From the NCBI RefSeq assembly GCF_030269925.1, contig NC_085107.1, positions 9,238,001 to 9,302,000 on the forward strand: DNA of 64,000 nt, in the 5' to 3' direction. This DNA comes from Bombyx mori (lineage: Eukaryota > Arthropoda > Insecta > Lepidoptera > Bombycidae). Every line of letters begins with the position of its first letter. Within the stretch, counting starts at the first letter, position 1. Below, piece by piece: positions 59,254 to 64,000 of this stretch. The translations under genes were made by a program, and so were the position numbers. The notes under the pieces are model-generated. The model worked only from the letters and a program-made list of their open reading frames with translations, was not told the DNA's origin and searched no databases.

Positions 59254-60533
59254 GGCTGCACTAAAAGTATCGGGAATGGAATATTTCCACTGTTCCTGTC
59301 ATATTAAAATATTTTTAATTGAAAACTCCTTGGTTTTAAAAATCGAATACCATTTATTTATTTAAAAAAAGATTCTCGGTCTTGTCACGAGGTTTTGTCA
59401 AACTTGTTTAGTCGTTGAGAAAATGGAATTGACTCGAGAAAATTCAAGAGCGATGATTTATTATGACTTTCGAAGTGGTTTAACACAAAAACAGTGTGTT
59501 GACCGGATGATTTCTGCATTTGGTGATGAAGCCCCATCCAAAACCCCATTTTAGCGCTGGTTTGCTGAGTTTCAACGTGGACGTGTCAAGCTTAGTGATG
59601 ATCCCCGTCAAGGTCGTCCAAAAACTGCAGTCACCCAAGAAAACGTTGATGCTGTGCGTAAGCTGATTGAGGAAGATCGACATATGACATACCGCGAAAT
59701 TCAGGCAACTTTAGACATTGGCATGAGTCAAATACAAATAATCTTGCATGAACAATTAGGTGTAAAAAAGTTGTTTTCCCGATGGATACCGCATTCGCTC
59801 TGTGAAGAGCAAAAAGCGGCTCGCGTTACTTTGTGCGTCAGAACTCTCGAAAGATTCCACGCAGGATCCTCAAATGCTGTATACAACATTGTATCAGGTG
59901 ACGAATCCTGGATATACGCGTACGAACCCGAAACAAAAAACCAGTCACAAGTTTGGGTGTTCGAAAATGAGTTAAAGCCAACAAAAATTGTTCGTTCACG
60001 GAGTGTTGCAAAAAAAAAAGGTGGCCACGTTTGTCTCCAAAACCGGCCATGTTACGACTATTCCTCTTGAGGGACAAAGAACGGTTAATGCAGATTGGTA
60101 TGCTAGTATTTGTTTGCCACAAGTCGTTTCTGAACTCCGTAAAGAGAACTGCAACCGCCGCATCATCCTCCATCACGACAATGAGAGTTCTCACACCGCG
60201 CACAGAACAAAAGAGTTTTTAGCAAGAAAACATAGAATTATTAGACCATCCGCCGTACAGCCCCGACCTAAGCCCTAATGATTTCTATACTTTCCCTAAA
60301 ATAAAGAATAAATTGCGTGGACAGAGATTTTCATCACCTGAAGAAGCTGTGGACGCCTACAAAACGGCCATTTTAGAGACCCCAACTTCTGAATGGAATG
60401 GTTGCTTCAATGATTGGTTCCGTCGTATGGAAAAATGTGTCAAATTTCGCGGAGAATACTTCGAAAAGCAATAAATACATTTTTAAATAGTAATGTTGTC
60501 ACTTCGTTAATTCCCGAAATTTTCAGTGCCGCC
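59254..60533 (+). mobile_element. mariner (D34D) transposon copy
   Basis: Imperfect terminal repeats GGCTGCACTAAAAGTATCGG (59254) and the complement of GGCGGCACTGAAAATTTCGG (ending 60533) bracket a 1280-bp unit, the size of a typical mariner. A TA precedes the left end; the right TA is not evident. It contains the transposase pseudogene described separately. It appears much younger than the mariner at 20.7 kb because the reading frames are long. Confidence 0.85.
59423..60474 (+). pseudogene. mariner transposase, disrupted
   Basis: Starts MELTRENSRAMIYYDF. It has the helix-turn-helix region with GRPKTAVT, the WIPHSL and SGDESWIYAYEP (first catalytic Asp) motifs, HHDNESSHTA (second Asp) and SPDLSPNDFY (third Asp, 34 residues later by alignment), ending FRGEYFEKQ. 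There are three disruptions: an in-frame TAG at 59552-59554, a frameshift in the ten-A run at 60010-60019, and another slip between about 60225 and 60250. The catalytic residues themselves survive, but no full-length product is possible from this copy. Confidence 0.85.
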
Positions 60534-60875
60534 CTCGTTTAATATACACCTACTGTCAATTTCATTCGTTTTATTCATCGTCATAGACAATTTGTACCTA
60601 CACTGAATTCAACAGTCAACTGAGTCAACTTTGCGTTTCATTCTCTAATATATTAAGTGTATAATCTATGCGTTTCATCATTTGTCTCAAAAGGTTCGTA
60701 ACGTTAAGAATTTTCTTCTACAATTAAGTAAGTAGAAATGCTTTCCATAAAAAGATAGAGTTCTTAATAAATTCAGATATTTCAAGGATTAGGTTAAAAT
60801 GGTATGATAAATATGTAACAATTTTCAGGAAAACGTAAAAACCTATTGGCGTTCCCGGCACAACGCACCAACGAC

Positions 60876-63610
60876 ATGGCTTCTACTCAAGAAGAAATTC
60901 TTCCTGAAGGATGGGAAGCTCGCAAGAGTAGAAGTACAGGTAAATTATGCGTTTGCAATTAATACCTATTATGTTTCTTTTGTTAAAATAACATAAACGA
61001 TTAATCAAATTTCTAATCAATCAACCTAAATCAATAGAATGTTATTGATTTCTAAGATAAAATGGCAGACATTGAGTGTAAAATGTTGGTAGGTAGATTT
61101 ATATTTCTCGGATCGATATCGAAACAACGAAGACCATCTATGTGTTTATATAAATTTCATTGAGAAATTGTTTTGATTATTATATAGTGATTACTAAAAA
61201 CTACTTTCAAACGTTTTTATTTTTGAAGTGCTTCAGTGAGTTTTTATTAACACTATTTACTGTTGATTCGGCGTCTTACGAGCCCGCGCTGTAGGAACCA
61301 CCAGCCTGCCTATTCTTGTTAAGTAGCTATTCCTTTTTGGTTTGTAGGGTGGGGCAGTCATACAATTGACATCGAGACTTGCACCTCGTGTGTGATGTGT
61401 GGCGCTGTTTACATTATGATATTTGATGAGCTCTGCAATGTTTGCAGTGGAAACCATTTAACATTAGTGTGTGTTTTTTAATGTTCTCCATAGCATATAA
61501 AAATTAACTCAAATTTGTATGCAGTTGGAACAACGCCCCTAGCGGCAAACGTAGGCAAAGTTTCCAACTCCATACAAACTTAAGTTAACTTTTACGCCAT
61601 CGAGAATGTTATAAAACTCGCGTTAAGCACAAAGATTGACTGTGAGCTTGTCGACACATATATACATACACATAAAAAAGTATAAAAGAACTGGTTCACA
61701 ATATTAAATATTCAATTTAAGGTTTTGGGTATCACAGCCATAGTTAAAAAAATAATATAAAAAGCTGTTGGCATAAATTTGACTATGCGACTATTATGTA
61801 ATATTTTATAATAAATACTTATTTTACCTGTTTAATTTTGTATTCACATTTTACAATTTTAACTGTCTGAAAAATTATTATATATTGTATTGTTTTAATC
61901 CCTACCAGTTTATAATTATTGTAATTGGTATCAACAATGATGCACTTGTAACAGCAGATAAATAGTTGTGACCAATTCAAATGGTCATCTGGTCTTTGGC
62001 TGGGATTGCTTTTGCTATTGGAACCAGAAACTATAGATTATCCCTTTCTGGCTGAGCCTGTGCTCGCCCACCTGTCCTGGTGAAATTGGAAGGGCTCCAG
62101 GCCACCAGTATTACTTCCCAAAAAAGCTATAAATTACATATTTTTTCTTTTTTTTTATAAGTCGATTAAAGCTAACAGATCAGTACATAATTATACACTA
62201 AAATTTTATACTTCCCATACAATTTTCTTAAAAACAAATCCATGATACAAATATAAAGGGTTGAAATAAGTAATGGGAATAATGCCGTAAATAATGCACT
62301 TTACCAACGTGGTATACTTTACCATCATAGTAATAACTTGGACTGCCCAAACTGTGAAATCTATACTAATATTATAAAGATGAAGAATTTTTATATTTGT
62401 TTGAATATTCTAATCTCAGGACTTATTGGACTTAATTAAAAAAATGTTTCAGTGTTTAGCCCATTTATTGAGGAAGACTATAGGCTATATAACGTCACAT
62501 TAAGACCAATACAAGTGCAACACTAATAAACAATGTTTCAAAAACGGGGTGTTTTCCTTTTGAGAGGTTCTGCTGGTTAAAGTTAGCCAAATGAATGAAT
62601 GACAGAATTGTTATCTTTAAAAGTTCTGAAATAGTCTACGGTAGCATAATAATGTGTCCATATTTTAAGGTTGGCTCACTATAACCTTTTTTATGTCAAC
62701 AAAATTCTAAAATGAAGCATTCTTTGTGAAGGTGTTATTATAAAGATAATATTAATCCTTATCTGTATCCTTATTATCCTTAACACCTATCCATACAATC
62801 TTCTTATGTATTAGTGAGAATTTGTCCTGTTCACTGACAGGATGGACTAACATGTGAGTCAATTTTATGCTGAAATTTAATAGTTGATTCATTTTAGGAA
62901 TGACATACTATCTCAATAAGCATACAAAAAAGTCTCAATGGGAAAAACCGGGTGGACCAGCTTCTGATGATGATGATGAAGATGATGATGATGAGGGTGG
63001 TATTCCCAAGGAGGTAAGATGCAGCCACTTGCTTGTAAAACACAGTGGAAGCCGCCGACCATCCTCATGGCGTGAAGAGCATATTACACGTACTAAGGAG
63101 GAAGCTCTTGATATATTACAAGGCAAGATATTGAATTAATATAAATTTTATTTATTCCCATCATCAACGGCAAATACAAAATAAGAATCAAATAATTTCT
63201 TTAAAAAATAAAATATCTATTAAGTTTAAACTTAATTGCTTTAAAAAAACACTTGTCTGTTCACTGTTGGAAGATTATTCTCAATGCATAATGCAAAATA
63301 CAAATTAAATACATAGTAAAATATAGCTTTTTTTCTCTGTGCAAAATTAAGTCACTAAAAATAACATTTGAAAGTATTATTATTTTCAGAGTATCGCCGT
63401 AAAATCATTGACAGAGAAGCTAAATTTGAAGAGCTGGCAAGTACATATTCTGATTGTTCATCAGCAAAACGTGATGGGGATTTGGGTCGTTTCAAGAAAG
63501 GTCAAATGCAGAAACCATTTGAAGACGTCGCATTTTCCTTGAAAATAGGACAATTGAGCCAACCAGTTCACACTGACTCTGGCATTCATATCATTCTTAG
63601 AACTGCCTAA
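60876..63610 (+). CDS. PIN1: PIN1 / dodo, phospho-specific peptidyl-prolyl isomerase
   Basis: PIN1 binds phospho-Ser/Thr-Pro motifs and isomerises the prolyl bond, mainly in the nucleus, affecting cell-cycle and transcription regulators. Coding exons 60876-60939, 62898-63122 and 63390-63610 give 169 residues. The WW domain (about 9-39) has both tryptophans (13 and 36). The parvulin PPIase domain (about 60-169) keeps the basic phosphate-binding pair (Arg74/Arg75 in GSRRPSSWR), the catalytic-site His65, Cys119 (SDCSSAK) and His163 (SGIHIILR), and GQMQKPFED. Between the domains an acidic run (44-54) replaces the Gly/Ser linker of human PIN1. The second intron begins GC rather than GT. The start is the ATG before [12 protein letters not shown]. 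An acceptor-like ATTTTCAG at about 60829 suggests an upstream non-coding exon. Confidence 0.95.
61256..61480 (+). repeat. Diverged SINE-like repeat related to 'family A', copy 7
   Basis: Recognisable blocks: GGCGTCTTACGAGCCCGCGC, GGAACCACCAGCCTGCC, TTTGTAGGGTGGGGCAG, AACCATTTAACA. It is much more diverged than the other copies and lacks the A-tail. It lies in PIN1 intron 1. Confidence 0.5.
62043..62126 (+). repeat. Short LINE-tail fragment
   Basis: CTTTCTGGCTGAGCC, CCACCTGTCCTGGTGAAATT, GGGCTCCAGGCCACCAGTA and a short A-run match the 3' tail of the LINE at 25817-28230. It lies in PIN1 intron 1. Confidence 0.7.
62360..62560 (+). repeat. Helitron-like 5' end fragment
   Basis: A|TCTATACTAATATTATAAAG at 62360 is the same start as the element at 13251-13687, but no matching CTAG end was found downstream. 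Probably a truncated copy; the right border is arbitrary. It lies in PIN1 intron 1. Confidence 0.4.
63123..63389 (+). other. PIN1: GC-AG intron of PIN1
   Basis: The exon ends TTACAAG and the intron starts GCAAGA, matching the strong AAG|GCAAG consensus of GC-AG introns. The acceptor is TATTTTCAG. Joined at 63122/63390, the frame gives LDILQ-EYRRKI, exactly continuous with the family alignment. Reading through the donor gives a stop after five codons. A GT donor look-alike inside the exon (GAG|GTAAGATG at about 63013) would delete the start of the isomerase domain. Confidence 0.85.
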
Positions 63611-63945
63611 AGATTGTTTTCACAGTTAATACTACTTAAAAAAGTGTAAAACAATAATATCAAACTTATATACCCACAATATCGCAAATACAATCAAGTA
63701 TAGATCTTTTTCTTTCTACTACATAAATTGAGACTGTCTTCCTTTTTTTCCAGCATTCTTGAAGAAGTTTACAATTGATCTTGTTTACAAGTTCTTTGTT
63801 TGTATTGACTTTTTTGTATTATTTTTCTTTAGATTCTCTTTAAACTAACTGCATGTGAATATATGTGACTAGATGTACTTATTAGTCATGAAAATTTTCA
63901 TTTATCAGTATGATAATTTTGATTGTGGAGTTTCTTGAACGGAGC

Positions 63946-63951
63946 ATTAAA
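63946..63951 (+). promoter_or_regulatory. Candidate PIN1 poly(A) signal variant
   Basis: ATTAAA, about 335 nt after the PIN1 stop. No canonical AATAAA was seen between the stop and the window end. Confidence 0.2.
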
Positions 63952-64000
63952 CTTTGCATTCTTTATATAATAATAAGTAAAAAGGCTAATAAGGCTATTT

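Noticed and set aside
62990..63020. GAG|GTAAGATG as the PIN1 exon 2 donor
   Set aside because: It would remove the conserved [10 protein letters not shown] segment and break the frame; the GC donor at 63122/63123 gives a continuous PIN1 alignment.
1..64000. CRISPR arrays, bacterial operons, tRNA or rRNA genes
   Set aside because: No regularly spaced repeats, no cloverleaf with A/B boxes and no rRNA-like conserved blocks were seen; the sequence is eukaryotic throughout.

Overview
This is a nuclear segment of a lepidopteran genome, most likely a silkworm (Bombyx). It is AT-rich, with short exons in long introns and GT-AG splice sites. It is packed with interspersed repeats that I recognise as typical of Bombyx and other moths: a roughly 240-bp SINE-like repeat, Jockey-type LINE pieces, mariner elements, and small Helitrons with TC...CTAG ends. 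The species call rests on recognising repeats, not on a database search. No tRNA, rRNA or CRISPR array was found.

Three host genes are supported exon by exon, with every splice phase checked. (1) SCYL2, a clathrin-coat-associated pseudokinase, is on the + strand from the left edge to about 23 kb; its first exon or exons lie outside the window. (2) BAG6/Scythe, the ubiquitin-like chaperone of tail-anchored and mislocalised proteins, is on the - strand from 56.2 down to 37.4 kb. It has 22 coding exons that close into a 1442-residue frame, including a Ser/Ala-rich block with no obvious human counterpart. (3) PIN1 (fly dodo), the phospho-Ser/Thr-Pro prolyl isomerase, is on the + strand at 60.9-63.6 kb. 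It has three coding exons, 169 residues and a GC-AG intron. SCYL2 and BAG6 converge; BAG6 and PIN1 diverge. The three genes act in different processes (clathrin traffic, protein quality control, phospho-dependent isomerisation), and nothing here suggests a shared pathway.

Layout: 0-23 kb holds the SCYL2 exons with a TA-flanked MITE, five Helitron-like elements, four SINE-like copies and a LINE tail in its introns. An old mariner with a nested insertion occupies 20.7-22.05 kb. 23-25.8 kb is AT-rich non-coding DNA that includes the probable SCYL2 3' UTR. 25.8-28.24 kb is a deleted Jockey-like LINE bounded by an 11-bp target-site duplication. 28.2-30.5 kb is intergenic. 30.56-32.91 kb is a long inverted-repeat element whose core holds a GC-rich, apparently divergent promoter and two small ORFs; it is the most unusual object in the window. 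A LINE reverse-transcriptase fragment follows at 33.0-33.45 kb, then AT-rich DNA to the BAG6 stop. 37.4-56.2 kb is BAG6, whose introns hold three Helitrons, a foldback, SINE-like copies and LINE remnants. 56.2-60.9 kb between BAG6 and PIN1 holds a hAT-type element with a perfect 8-bp duplication and a D34D mariner carrying three disruptions.

Limits: splice sites were chosen by eye. UTRs, transcription starts and poly(A) sites are guesses unless stated. Repeat family names are from memory.
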